Assembly (NCBI RefSeq): GCF_007786235.1
Contig: NZ_VNFK01000017.1
Span: 45,563 to 109,562, forward strand
Direction: 5' to 3'
Source: Paenarthrobacter nitroguajacolicus
GTDB taxonomy: Bacteria; Actinomycetota; Actinomycetes; Actinomycetales; Micrococcaceae
Length of the DNA stretch: 64,000 bases
Below are positions 33,620 through 41,837 of the stretch, one piece after another. Each line of letters starts with the position of its first letter. The stretch's first letter is position 1. Under the pieces are notes generated by a model, which was given only the letters and a program-made list of their open reading frames with translations, made no database searches and was not told the DNA's origin. Both the position numbers and the translations under genes were made by a program.

Positions 33620-35253
33620 TGCCACCCGGGATTTCCCAGTTCTTCCGCAAGCTTGGCAGCGGCATCCAAGCGTTCTCGCCCGCGCAGCGGACCCTCGCGA
33701 TCCTGGGCGTGGCCGTGCTGGTCCTTGGCGGCGTCGCGCTGACGGCATGGCTGGGAAAGCCTGCCTACTCGCCGCTGTTTTCCGGGTTGAAGGACACTGA
33801 CGCCAACAGCATCGTGGAGCAGCTCCGCAAGGACAACATTCCCTACGAGCTGAGCAACGGCGGCTCCACCATCCTGGTCCCGGAAGACAAGGTATACGAC
33901 GAGCGCCTCAAGGCTGCCGCCGCGGGGCTCCCGTCAGCTGCGGCCACCGGCTATTCCCTGCTGGACAAACTGGGCGTCACATCCTCCGAGTTCCAGCAGT
34001 CGGTCACGTACAAGCGGGCCCTTGAGGGCGAACTCAGCACCACGGTCCAGGCGATGGACGGCGTCAAGAGCGCAGCGGTCCGGCTCGCGATCCCTGAGAA
34101 GTCGGTCTTCGTTGACACCACCCCGGAGGCCACGGCGTCCGTGTTCGTGGAAACCCAACCCGGCACCACGTTGTCCTCGGACAAGGTCCAGGCCATTGTG
34201 CACTTGACGTCGGCGGCCATCGAGAACCTGAAACCCACCAACGTCTCGGTTGTCGATTCACAGGGCAACGTCCTCTCCACTGTGGGCGCGGGAGCCACGG
34301 GGTCCTCTTCCAAGCAGGCCGCCGACTACCAGCAGCGCACCTCGGACGCCGTCCGGGCAGTCCTGGACAGCGTGGTGGGTCCAGGAAACGCCACTGTGGC
34401 CGTCGCAGCAGATGTCACAGCCGAATCCGCCCAGCAGCGCAGCGAAACGTTCACACCCGCCGCAGACACCCCTGCCCTGAGCGAAACCACCAAGACTGAA
34501 AAGTACACCGGCACCGGTGGCGGCGCCGCGGGCGTCCTGGGCCCGGACAACATCGCAGTCCCGGGCGGCACTGAAGGCAACGGAAGCTACGACTCCAGCG
34601 ACACCACCAAGAACAACGCCGTCAACAAAGTCACCGAAGACCGGACCATCCCGCAAGGAGCCGTGAAGCGCCAGACCATTTCCGTGGCCATCAACCAAGC
34701 CGCGGCGGGCGGCGTCAACGTGGACTCGGTCCGCGCACTGGTCACCTCCGCGGCCGGGATAGATGCCGCCAGGGGGGACGTGGTCACTGTGGAGGTCCTC
34801 CCGTTCAGTACCGCCGCGGCAGACAAGGCAGCCGAAGCCCTCGGTGCTGCGCAGGCGGACGCGGAAGCAGCCAAGGATGCCGCGCTGATGAACACGCTCA
34901 TTCTTGCCGGCAGCATCATGTTGGCTGCCATCGCACTCATCGTGGCGGTGCTCATCACCCTCAAGCGCCGCCAGCGCCGTGAGCCTGTGGACCTCGGCGA
35001 ACGGACCGATTACGACGCCTTGCCGGAAGCCATTCCGACGCCGGCACTCACCGGACCGCCGACCACCGCCATCGAACTGAGCTCCATCCAGCCGCCGACC
35101 CCGATCGCACCCACTCCCGCGTTGCCGCTCCCGGGTTCGGAGGCACTGGACGGCGAGCTGAAGCGTGCCCAGATCGAAGCCATGGTGGCGGACAATCCGG
35201 CTCGCACGGCCGAGTACCTGCGCGGACTCATGGATGAAAGGCAATCCGTATGA
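33619..35253 (+). CDS. fliF: Flagellar MS-ring protein FliF
   Basis: A 544-residue membrane protein that forms the MS ring. One N-terminal transmembrane segment (ILGVAVLVLGGVALTAWLG) and one near the C-terminus (MNTLILAGSIMLAAIALIVA) bracket the periplasmic ring-building domains, with YSPLFSGLKDTDANSIVEQL just after the first. The C-terminal cytoplasmic tail (NPARTAEYLRGLMDERQ) binds FliG. Overlaps fliG by ATGA. Confidence 0.95.
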   Translation: MPPGISQFFRKLGSGIQAFSPAQRTLAILGVAVLVLGGVALTAWLGKPAYSPLFSGLKDTDANSIVEQLRKDNIPYELSNGGSTILVPEDKVYDERLKAAAAGLPSAAATGYSLLDKLGVTSSEFQQSVTYKRALEGELSTTVQAMDGVKSAAVRLAIPEKSVFVDTTPEATASVFVETQPGTTLSSDKVQAIVHLTSAAIENLKPTNVSVVDSQGNVLSTVGAGATGSSSKQAADYQQRTSDAVRAVLDSVVGPGNATVAVAADVTAESAQQRSETFTPAADTPALSETTKTEKYTGTGGGAAGVLGPDNIAVPGGTEGNGSYDSSDTTKNNAVNKVTEDRTIPQGAVKRQTISVAINQAAAGGVNVDSVRALVTSAAGIDAARGDVVTVEVLPFSTAAADKAAEALGAAQADAEAAKDAALMNTLILAGSIMLAAIALIVAVLITLKRRQRREPVDLGERTDYDALPEAIPTPALTGPPTTAIELSSIQPPTPIAPTPALPLPGSEALDGELKRAQIEAMVADNPARTAEYLRGLMDERQSV

Positions 35254-36278
35254 GCCACACCGTCCCGGAAGCCTCGGCATTGAACGGAGTGCAGAAGGTG
35301 GCGGTGGTGCTCATGCAGATGAGTCCCACCAGCGCAGCCTCGGTCATGGCCCAATTCTCGGAAACCGAAGCCGAGGACATTGCCGCTGAAATCGTCCGGC
35401 TCCGCCGTGTGTCCTCAGTAGTGGCGGACCACGTCATCAACGAGTTCCACGGACTGGCCGTCAGCGGTCGCCGGACTGCCCGCGGTGGCCAGGAATTCGC
35501 CGTCGGACTCCTCGAAGCGTCCTTCGGCGCAGACAAAGCCGCTGGATTCATGGATCGCCTCGCGTCCACCATGGCCGGGAAGTCCTTCGAATTCCTGGAA
35601 ATGATGGATCCCGGCCAGATCCTGGCGCTGATCGACGGGGAACTGCCGCAGACCATCGCCCTGGTCCTCGCCCACCTGCGGCCGGGCAAGGCCTCCGCGG
35701 TGATGTCCGGCCTGGGTGATACGCAGCGGATCGAGGTTGCCCGGTGCATCGCCACCATGGGCTCCGCCTCCCCCGAAGCGGTGGGCATCGTGGCCGAGAC
35801 CCTCAAGATCCGGGCCGGCGCTGTGATGTCGCAGCGGAAATCCAACGAGATCGTCGGCGGCATCCAACCCCTGGTGGACATCATCAACCGCTCCGACGTC
35901 ACCACAGAACGCTCGGTCCTGGACGGCCTGGGCACCCTCGACCCTGAGCTCGCCACTGAAGTCCGCGCACGCATGCTCACGTTCGTGGACATCGTGAAGC
36001 TGGAACCGCGGGACATCCAGCAGATCCTCCGTGGGGTCAGCGCCAACGTCCTGGCCGTGGCCATGAAGGGCGCCCCACCGGTGGTCCTGGACACCGTCCG
36101 CGCCAACATGTCAGGCCGCAACCTCGAAATCCTCGAGTCCGAGATGGCCGCGTCCGGCCCCGTCCGGGCCTCGCAGGTGGAAGAAGCGCGGGCCGAGATT
36201 GTCCGATCCATCCGCGAGCTCGAAGCCGAAGGCGCGATCGTGGTCCGGCGTGGAGACGAGGATGACTTTGTCTACTGA
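35250..36278 (+). CDS. fliG: Flagellar motor switch protein FliG
   Basis: A 342-residue rotor protein that contacts MotA. The N-terminal domain (NGVQKVAVVLMQMSPTSAAS) binds FliF; the middle and C-terminal domains carry HPQ-like AMMDPGQ-type contacts (EFLEMMDPGQILALI) and the charged MotA-facing helix around VDIVKLEPRDIQQILR. Length is normal. The fliH start overlaps its end by 17 bases. Confidence 0.9.
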   Translation: MSHTVPEASALNGVQKVAVVLMQMSPTSAASVMAQFSETEAEDIAAEIVRLRRVSSVVADHVINEFHGLAVSGRRTARGGQEFAVGLLEASFGADKAAGFMDRLASTMAGKSFEFLEMMDPGQILALIDGELPQTIALVLAHLRPGKASAVMSGLGDTQRIEVARCIATMGSASPEAVGIVAETLKIRAGAVMSQRKSNEIVGGIQPLVDIINRSDVTTERSVLDGLGTLDPELATEVRARMLTFVDIVKLEPRDIQQILRGVSANVLAVAMKGAPPVVLDTVRANMSGRNLEILESEMAASGPVRASQVEEARAEIVRSIRELEAEGAIVVRRGDEDDFVY

Positions 36279-36891
36279 GCACTTCACTCGCGTCACATTC
36301 CCGTCGGTTGCCTCCGCCGACCGTTCCAGCGAATCCGACCGTGGCTTCGTCCAAGGGCACGCCGCCGGTTACGCCGCAGGGATGCAAGCCGCAGCCGCTG
36401 AACAGCTCCACCTCCAAGCCAGGTTGCGCGCTGAGCATGAGGAAACGCTCGACGCCGGCCGCTCGGCTGTGGCTCGGGCCGTCCAGCTTCTGCAGGCAGC
36501 GGCCAACGCGGCGCAGCGACGTCAGGAAGTCGCCATGGACGAAGTTCAGGATGTGCTGGCCGCCGGAGCAATCGAACTCGCTGAGGCGATCCTTGGCTAC
36601 GAACTTGCACAGGGGCAGAACACCGCGCGGGCCGCGCTGGAACGCGCGCTGGGAACGCAAGGGCGCGGCAGCACCGGCGTCGAACACGTCACCCAAGTAC
36701 GCCTCAACCCGGGCGACCTCGCCACGCTCGCGGCCTCCGGCGTCGTGGACGTTGCCGGAGTTGAGCTGAAGGCCGATGCCGCGCTCAACCCGGGCGACGC
36801 CGTCGGGGAGTACCCTGACGGCTGGATCGATGCCCGCATCGGCTCCGCACTGGAACGGGCCAGGCAAGCGCTGCTCGGGGTGGAGCGGTGA
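36262..36891 (+). CDS. fliH: Flagellar assembly protein FliH
   Basis: A 209-residue regulator of the export ATPase FliI. N-terminal Gly repeats (GFVQGHAAGYAAGMQAA, with GxxxG/AxxxG periodicity) are the usual FliH hallmark, followed by a helical middle and a C-terminal domain with VRLNPGDLATLAASG and YPDGWIDARIGSALERAR. ATG 36262 lies within the end of fliG with GGAGACGAGG upstream. GTGA overlap with fliI. Confidence 0.85.
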   Translation: MTLSTEHFTRVTFPSVASADRSSESDRGFVQGHAAGYAAGMQAAAAEQLHLQARLRAEHEETLDAGRSAVARAVQLLQAAANAAQRRQEVAMDEVQDVLAAGAIELAEAILGYELAQGQNTARAALERALGTQGRGSTGVEHVTQVRLNPGDLATLAASGVVDVAGVELKADAALNPGDAVGEYPDGWIDARIGSALERARQALLGVER

Positions 36892-38225
36892 CGGCGTACC
36901 GGCCGCACGCAGGGCGCTTCCACGCAGCCGTGGCCGTAGCCGCTCCGCAACGCGTCGGGACGGTCACCTCCGTCCTCGGCCTGGGCCTTGAGATCGCGGG
37001 GCTGAACTGCGCGGTGGGTGAGCTGATCACGGTCGGCTCGGGGGTTGAAACCCTCGACGCCGAAGTGGTCGCCTCGGTCAGTGGGGCTGTGCGGTGCATG
37101 CCCCTGGGCCGTTTGACCGGAGTTGCCGCCGGAGCTCCCGCGCGGGCAAAAGGCACCCCTATGCTGGTGCCCACAGGTACCGGGCTGTTCGGCAGGGTGC
37201 TTGATGCCCTGGGCCGGCCGATCGATGGCAAGGGGCCGCTGCCGCCTTCCCTGCGCGTCCCGCTGGACCAGGAAGCACCGTCCGCCATGAGCAGGGCACG
37301 CATCGACACGCCCCTGCAGACCGGAGTCCGCGTCCTGGACACCATGACCACGTTGGGTCGTGGGCAACGCATGGGCCTGTTCGCAGGGTCCGGCGTGGGC
37401 AAATCCTCGCTGTTGTCCATGGTGGCCCGCGGAACCGACGCTGAAGTCTCCGTGATTGCCCTGGTGGGGGAGCGCGGCCGTGAAGTCCGCGAATTCCTCG
37501 AGGATGACCTCGGACCCGAAGGCCTGGCCCGCTCCGTAGTGGTGGTTGCCACCTCCGACGAACCCGCCCTCATGCGGCTCCGGGCTGCCGTCACCGCCAC
37601 CCGCATCGCCGAGTCCTTCCGTGAAGCCGGCAAGGACGTGGTGCTCATGATGGACTCCCTCACCCGGGTGGCCATGGCGCAGCGCGAGATCGGCCTCTCC
37701 GCAGGTGAGCCACCAGCAACGCGCGGCTACCCGCCGTCGACCTTCTCCGTCCTGGCTCGGCTTCTGGAACGCGCCGGAACCGCGGAAACCGGCTCCGTCA
37801 CGGGAATCTACACCGTCCTGGTGGACGGCGACGACCACAACGAACCCATCGCCGACGCAGCCCGCTCCATCCTGGACGGCCACGTGGTCCTGGACCGGAA
37901 ACTCGCCGTCACCGGACACTTTCCCTCCGTGGATGTCCTGGGCTCGGTGTCGCGCGTGGCGTCCAAAGTGAACCCGCGGGAGCACACGGCGCTCGCCATC
38001 ACGCTCCGGAAGGTGCTGGCGGCGAGGCGCAGCGCGCAGGACCTGATCGACGTCGGCGCCTACCGGCACGGCAGCAATCCGCTGGTGGATGCCGCCCTGG
38101 ACCACGAGGCCGCGATCAACCAGTTCCTGCGGCAGCCCATGGACGAATCGACGCACCACAGCGATGCCTGGGCACAGCTTTCCCGACTTTCAGCGCACTT
38201 TGGACACTTTGAAGGAGCCGCGTGA
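36888..38225 (+). CDS. fliI: Flagellum-specific ATPase FliI
   Basis: A 445-residue hexameric ATPase of the type III export apparatus, related to F1-beta. Walker A is GLFAGSGVGKSSLLSMV, followed by the Glu-containing ALVGERGREVREFLEDDLG, Walker B at VVLMMDSLTRVAMAQREIGL, and the ATPase signature PPSTFSVLARLLERAG. GTG start at 36888 overlapping fliH. GTGA overlap with fliJ. Confidence 0.95.
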   Translation: MTAYRPHAGRFHAAVAVAAPQRVGTVTSVLGLGLEIAGLNCAVGELITVGSGVETLDAEVVASVSGAVRCMPLGRLTGVAAGAPARAKGTPMLVPTGTGLFGRVLDALGRPIDGKGPLPPSLRVPLDQEAPSAMSRARIDTPLQTGVRVLDTMTTLGRGQRMGLFAGSGVGKSSLLSMVARGTDAEVSVIALVGERGREVREFLEDDLGPEGLARSVVVVATSDEPALMRLRAAVTATRIAESFREAGKDVVLMMDSLTRVAMAQREIGLSAGEPPATRGYPPSTFSVLARLLERAGTAETGSVTGIYTVLVDGDDHNEPIADAARSILDGHVVLDRKLAVTGHFPSVDVLGSVSRVASKVNPREHTALAITLRKVLAARRSAQDLIDVGAYRHGSNPLVDAALDHEAAINQFLRQPMDESTHHSDAWAQLSRLSAHFGHFEGAA

Positions 38226-38647
38226 ACCGACAATTTTCCCTGGCCGGGCTCTTGAGGCTGCGGCAAGCCGAACAGAAATCTGCGGAAAGCGGGTTGGCAG
38301 CAGCCAACTCGAGGTCGGCGTCGTTGCGTGTGCGGCGGGCGGAAGCCCGTGAAGCCTTGGCAGAATCCGCCGGGAACGCCGGCGATTCAGCGTCCCTGCT
38401 GGCTATCGCCGCCGCACGCGCATCGTCGCAAAGCATGCTCGCGGAGCTGGAAGCCCTGGCCGCGAGCGCCGAGGCGGAAGCTGCCGGGGCGCGGGCCGAA
38501 TACACGGAGGCCAAGCGCAGGGCCGTGGGACTGGAGAAGCTCGAAGTCCGGCACGACGCCGAGTACGCCGCAACCGTGCTCCGTGCCGAGCAAGGTGTCC
38601 TGGACGAGATTGCCTCCACGGCGTGGCATAGGAAGGCCGGCTCATGA
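38222..38647 (+). CDS. fliJ: Flagellar export protein FliJ
   Basis: A 141-residue coiled-coil protein located between FliI and the peptidase, the usual FliJ position. It starts NRQFSLAGLLRLRQAEQKSA and is Ala/Glu/Arg-rich throughout. FliJ forms the stalk of the FliI ring. Sequence is poorly conserved in the family, so the call leans on size, coiled coil and position. Confidence 0.8.
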   Translation: MNRQFSLAGLLRLRQAEQKSAESGLAAANSRSASLRVRRAEAREALAESAGNAGDSASLLAIAAARASSQSMLAELEALAASAEAEAAGARAEYTEAKRRAVGLEKLEVRHDAEYAATVLRAEQGVLDEIASTAWHRKAGS

Positions 38648-39315
38648 GCATGACCGAGGCCATCGGGCGAATCCACAGCATCGAAGCCTCGCTGCAGCAG
38701 TTGGCCCAGGGCACACGTGCTTCCACGGCTTCCTCGCCGGCTTCAAACGCCGCGACTGCGGCCGACGCGGCGTCGTTTGCTTCGGCTTTGAGCAGTGCCA
38801 TGGGGACTTCCTCGGCCGGTTCCGTGACCTCTGGTTCCTTGGCCTCCGGGCTGGGCTCAGTGGGCCTTAACTCGTTGTTGCCAGCTGCTGGAAGTACGAT
38901 GGCGACCGCTGGGGCGGCGGCGGTCGGCACCAGCGGCGGATCCGTTTCGGGTGACGCCGTGGTTGCAGCGGCCAAGAAGTACATCGGCGTGCCTTACGTT
39001 TGGGGCGGAACGAATCCAGCGGTGGGCATGGATTGCTCCGGCTTTGTGCAGCGGGTTTTCAAGGATCTGGGTGTTGAGCTTCCACGCGTCGTCAGCGACC
39101 AAATGCAGAAGGGTACTCCCGTCGCTTCCCTGGCTGAGGCGAAGCCCGGGGACCTCCTTGTCAGCTACGGCGGCGAGCACATCTCCATCTATCTGGGCAA
39201 CGGCAAAGCCATCGACGCTCCCGTGCCCGGCCAGACCATCCAGATCCGGGACGCTTGGGAGAAGTACTCCAACCTGACCTCGATTCGCCGCATCGTCCCT
39301 GCTGGGGGTTCGTGA
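38644..39315 (+). CDS. C40 family (NlpC/P60) peptidase, probable flagellar peptidoglycan hydrolase
   Basis: A 223-residue protein. About 100 N-terminal residues are Ala/Ser-rich and lack a signal peptide; then an NlpC/P60 domain starts at VVAAAKKYIGVPYVWGG. The catalytic Cys131 is in MDCSGFV and the His179 in GGEHISIYLG. The ATGA overlap with fliJ and TGATG overlap with fliK place it firmly inside the flagellar operon. It probably passes through the flagellar export channel and opens the peptidoglycan for the rod, the job of FlgJ/SltF in other bacteria. FlgJ itself was not found in the window. Confidence 0.8.
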   Translation: MSMTEAIGRIHSIEASLQQLAQGTRASTASSPASNAATAADAASFASALSSAMGTSSAGSVTSGSLASGLGSVGLNSLLPAAGSTMATAGAAAVGTSGGSVSGDAVVAAAKKYIGVPYVWGGTNPAVGMDCSGFVQRVFKDLGVELPRVVSDQMQKGTPVASLAEAKPGDLLVSYGGEHISIYLGNGKAIDAPVPGQTIQIRDAWEKYSNLTSIRRIVPAGGS

Positions 39316-41351
39316 TGCAGGCGGTGGTGGGAGGTCCGGCCGGTGGATCCGTTGGCCGAGGCGGATTGGGGGCCGGGAGTACCGGAGTTTTACGATCGGA
39401 GAGCGCCCGTGGAGTTTTGGACTCCGGGAGTGCCGGGGCCCGACGCGCTGGGCTGGCACTCTTTGCCGGCGGGTCTTCAAACGCCGGAGCATTCGACGCC
39501 GTGATGGCTACCGAACAGGCTCCGGTTTCCCCTTCCAAGGATTCGCAGCCCGCTCCCGGGGCGCAGGAATTCCTCGGAGTGCAGGTAGCTCTCGGAGCAC
39601 AGCCTGTTTTTAGTTCGGGGCCGAGCAATTCGGAGCTCTCGCACGAAATGGGAGCACTCGGGACCAGGCCGGCAGTGGACCCGGCTGCCCGATTCGATGC
39701 CCCGCTGCAGGGTGTGCCGGGCGCACGGCATGTTTCGCAGCCAACCCCCGAATCGGGCGCACCCGCGAGCTCTGGGAACGCGGGGAGGGCGGCGGGTGTC
39801 GTCGGCCCTCAGCCAACTCAGCCAACTCTGCCAACCCCTTCAGACGATGCTGGGGGAGCCCCGAATTATGGGCATGGGACGTCGTTTGCTGCCCGATTCG
39901 ATGCCCTGCTGCAGGATGTGCCGCGCGCACGGCATGTTTCGCAGCCAACCCCCGAATCGGGCGCACCCGCGACCTCTGGGAACCCGGGGAGCGCCGCGGG
40001 TGTCGTCGGCCCTCAGCCAACTCAGCCAACTCTGCCAACTCAGCCAACTCTGCCTACTCTGCCTACCCCTTCAGACGATGCTGGGGGAGCCCCTAACCCT
40101 GGGCCTGGGACGTCGTTTGCTGCCCGATTCGATGCTCTGCTGCAGGATGTGCCGCGCGCACGGCATGTTTCGCAGCCAACCCTCGAATCGGGCGCACCCG
40201 CGACCTCTGGGGACGCGGGGAGTGCCGCGGGTGTCGTCGGCCCTCAGCCAACTCAGCCAACTCAGCCAACCCCTTCAGACGATGCTGGGGGAGCCCCGAA
40301 CCTTGGGCCTGGGACGTCGTTTGCTGCCCATTTCGATGCCCCGCTGCAGGATGTGCCGGGCGCACGGCATGTTTCGCAGCAAACCCCCGAATCGGGCGCA
40401 CCCGCGACCTCCGGGAACGCGGGGAGCGCGGCGGGTGCTGGCCTGCCCGGCCTGACGGGGAGTGCCGCGGGTGTCGTCGGCCCTCAGCCAACTCAGCCAA
40501 CTCTGCCAACCCCTTCAGACGATGCTGGGGGAGCCCCGAACCCTGGGCCCGGGACGTCGTTTGCTGCCCACTTCGATGCCCCGCTGCAGGATGTGCCGCG
40601 CGCACGGCATGTTTCGCAGCCAACCCCCGAATCGGGCACCCAGCCGGCGCCCCAAACCCAGCCGGCGCCCCAAACCCAGCCGGCGCCCCAAACCCAGCCG
40701 GCGCCCCAACCCCAGCCGGCGCCCCAAACCCAGCCGGCGCCCCAAACCCAGCCGGCGCCCCACACCACCCCGGCCCTGCAGCCTCCACCGCCCCAGCCCA
40801 TCACGCCCCCTCTGACTTCTGCGGCACCACCCGTACCCCTGTCCACGCCACCCCAGCCCGCCCTCGCTCCTCAACTTCTCATGCCACTCTTTTCACTGGT
40901 GTCGGCGGCACCGGGGGAACACGTGATGACGCTGCGGGTGGCCCCGGACGACCTTGGACCCCTCACGGTCAGGGCACACGTCGACGCCGCGGGCGTGCGG
41001 ATCGAACTGTTCGCACCCGGGGACGCCGGCAGGGAAGCGGTGCGGCATGTCCTTCCGGAGCTGCGGCGAAGCCTCGAAGACTCCGGGGCGAGCCTGAGCC
41101 TTTCTCCGCAAAACAGCCCGCCCGATGCTGGAAAGGACCCCGGCCAAGGCAGCGGCAGAGATCCCGGTCAAGGAACAGGGCAGGGCGCCGGACCCGGAAG
41201 CGGAACACGTGACCCGGATGCCCGGCTCCGAGGCTCCACGAAGGCCGGCTCCGGCGAGGCAGTGCCTGAAGGGGCCGATGCCCAACCGCAGCTGCCACCC
41301 GGCGTCGTACGCGGACCGAGCAGCCCAAACCGCCTGGACATCCTGGTCTGA
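39315..41351 (+). CDS. fliK: Flagellar hook-length control protein FliK with tandem repeats
   Basis: A 678-residue protein, longer than typical FliK (about 400). The C-terminal Flg_hook domain is recognisable: VMTLRVAPDDLGPLTVRAHV, then DAAGVRIELFAPG and LPELRRSLEDSGASLSL. The N-terminal two thirds serves as the molecular ruler that measures hook length during export. It contains four and a half copies of a 68-80 residue repeat (FDAPLQGVPGARHVSQPTPE, then PSDDAGGAPN) followed by seven QPAPQT-type units. The start ATG 39315 overlaps the peptidase stop (TGATG). The ruler's size suggests a longer hook, or recent repeat expansion. Confidence 0.85.
   Translation: MQAVVGGPAGGSVGRGGLGAGSTGVLRSESARGVLDSGSAGARRAGLALFAGGSSNAGAFDAVMATEQAPVSPSKDSQPAPGAQEFLGVQVALGAQPVFSSGPSNSELSHEMGALGTRPAVDPAARFDAPLQGVPGARHVSQPTPESGAPASSGNAGRAAGVVGPQPTQPTLPTPSDDAGGAPNYGHGTSFAARFDALLQDVPRARHVSQPTPESGAPATSGNPGSAAGVVGPQPTQPTLPTQPTLPTLPTPSDDAGGAPNPGPGTSFAARFDALLQDVPRARHVSQPTLESGAPATSGDAGSAAGVVGPQPTQPTQPTPSDDAGGAPNLGPGTSFAAHFDAPLQDVPGARHVSQQTPESGAPATSGNAGSAAGAGLPGLTGSAAGVVGPQPTQPTLPTPSDDAGGAPNPGPGTSFAAHFDAPLQDVPRARHVSQPTPESGTQPAPQTQPAPQTQPAPQTQPAPQPQPAPQTQPAPQTQPAPHTTPALQPPPPQPITPPLTSAAPPVPLSTPPQPALAPQLLMPLFSLVSAAPGEHVMTLRVAPDDLGPLTVRAHVDAAGVRIELFAPGDAGREAVRHVLPELRRSLEDSGASLSLSPQNSPPDAGKDPGQGSGRDPGQGTGQGAGPGSGTRDPDARLRGSTKAGSGEAVPEGADAQPQLPPGVVRGPSSPNRLDILV
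39687..40637 (+). repeat. Tandem repeats in fliK, each containing a 72-base imperfect palindrome
   Basis: Units begin with GCCC[GA][AT]TTC or close variants at 39687, 39891, 40122, 40326 and 40566, i.e. steps of 204, 231, 204 and 240 bases; all are multiples of 3, so the frame is kept. In each unit GCCCGATTC pairs with GAATCGGGC 72 bases downstream (perfect outer arms in units 1-3, degenerate in 4 and 5), with inner GCTGC/GCAGC and TGCCG/CGGCA pairings. The fifth unit is incomplete. Confidence 0.9.
40638..40766 (+). repeat. 18-base tandem repeat in fliK (QPAPQT)
   Basis: Seven consecutive copies of an 18-base unit CCCAGCCGGCGCCCCAAA with few changes, encoding a Gln/Pro/Ala-rich stretch just after the large repeats and before the proline-rich linker to the C-terminal domain. 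Confidence 0.9.
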
Positions 41352-41365
41352 AGAAGGAGACGAGC

Positions 41366-41803
41366 ATGACAACTATTCCCGCAATAGCGGCCAACAACGG
41401 CGCAGCGTCGGGCAGCGCACCAAGAACCCCGGTCAAGTCCATGGATTCGGAGGTCTTCATGTCTTTGCTGGTGACGCAGCTGAGGTACCAGGACCCCAGC
41501 GCACCCATGGACACCAACCAGATGATGAGCCAATCGGTGCAGCTTTCCATGATGGAGAAGATGACCGAGCTGACGGCAGGTGCCAAGGAGAGCTTCTCGC
41601 TGCAGATGCGTACCGCTGCGGCGCAGATCATCGGGACCCACGTGAGCTACACCCTGGCCGACGGGACCAAGGGCGATGGGGTCGCCGGCGCGGTCTCCTT
41701 TGCCGATGGTGTTCCGACGGTGACCGTGGGTAGCGCCAAGGTGCCGTTGGACCTGATCACCGGCATGACTGCCTCGCACGCAACCACCCCTCCCACCAGC
41801 TGA
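41366..41803 (+). CDS. flgD: Flagellar hook assembly scaffold protein FlgD
   Basis: A 145-residue protein that scaffolds hook assembly and is exported before FlgE. The N-terminal SEVFMSLLVTQLRYQDPSAP and MDTNQMMSQSVQLSMMEKM match the FlgD signature. It ends soon after the first beta domain, so the C-terminal Ig-like domain of enteric FlgD is missing, as in several Gram-positives. GAAGGAG precedes the ATG. Confidence 0.85.
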   Translation: MTTIPAIAANNGAASGSAPRTPVKSMDSEVFMSLLVTQLRYQDPSAPMDTNQMMSQSVQLSMMEKMTELTAGAKESFSLQMRTAAAQIIGTHVSYTLADGTKGDGVAGAVSFADGVPTVTVGSAKVPLDLITGMTASHATTPPTS

Positions 41804-41837
41804 TTCCCACTAACTTCACCCGAAGAAAGGCAACACC

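Noticed and set aside
40093..40788. Long leftward frames opposite fliK
   Set aside because: Their repeats are the complement of the fliK repeats; FliK has the conserved C-terminal domain and operon overlaps.
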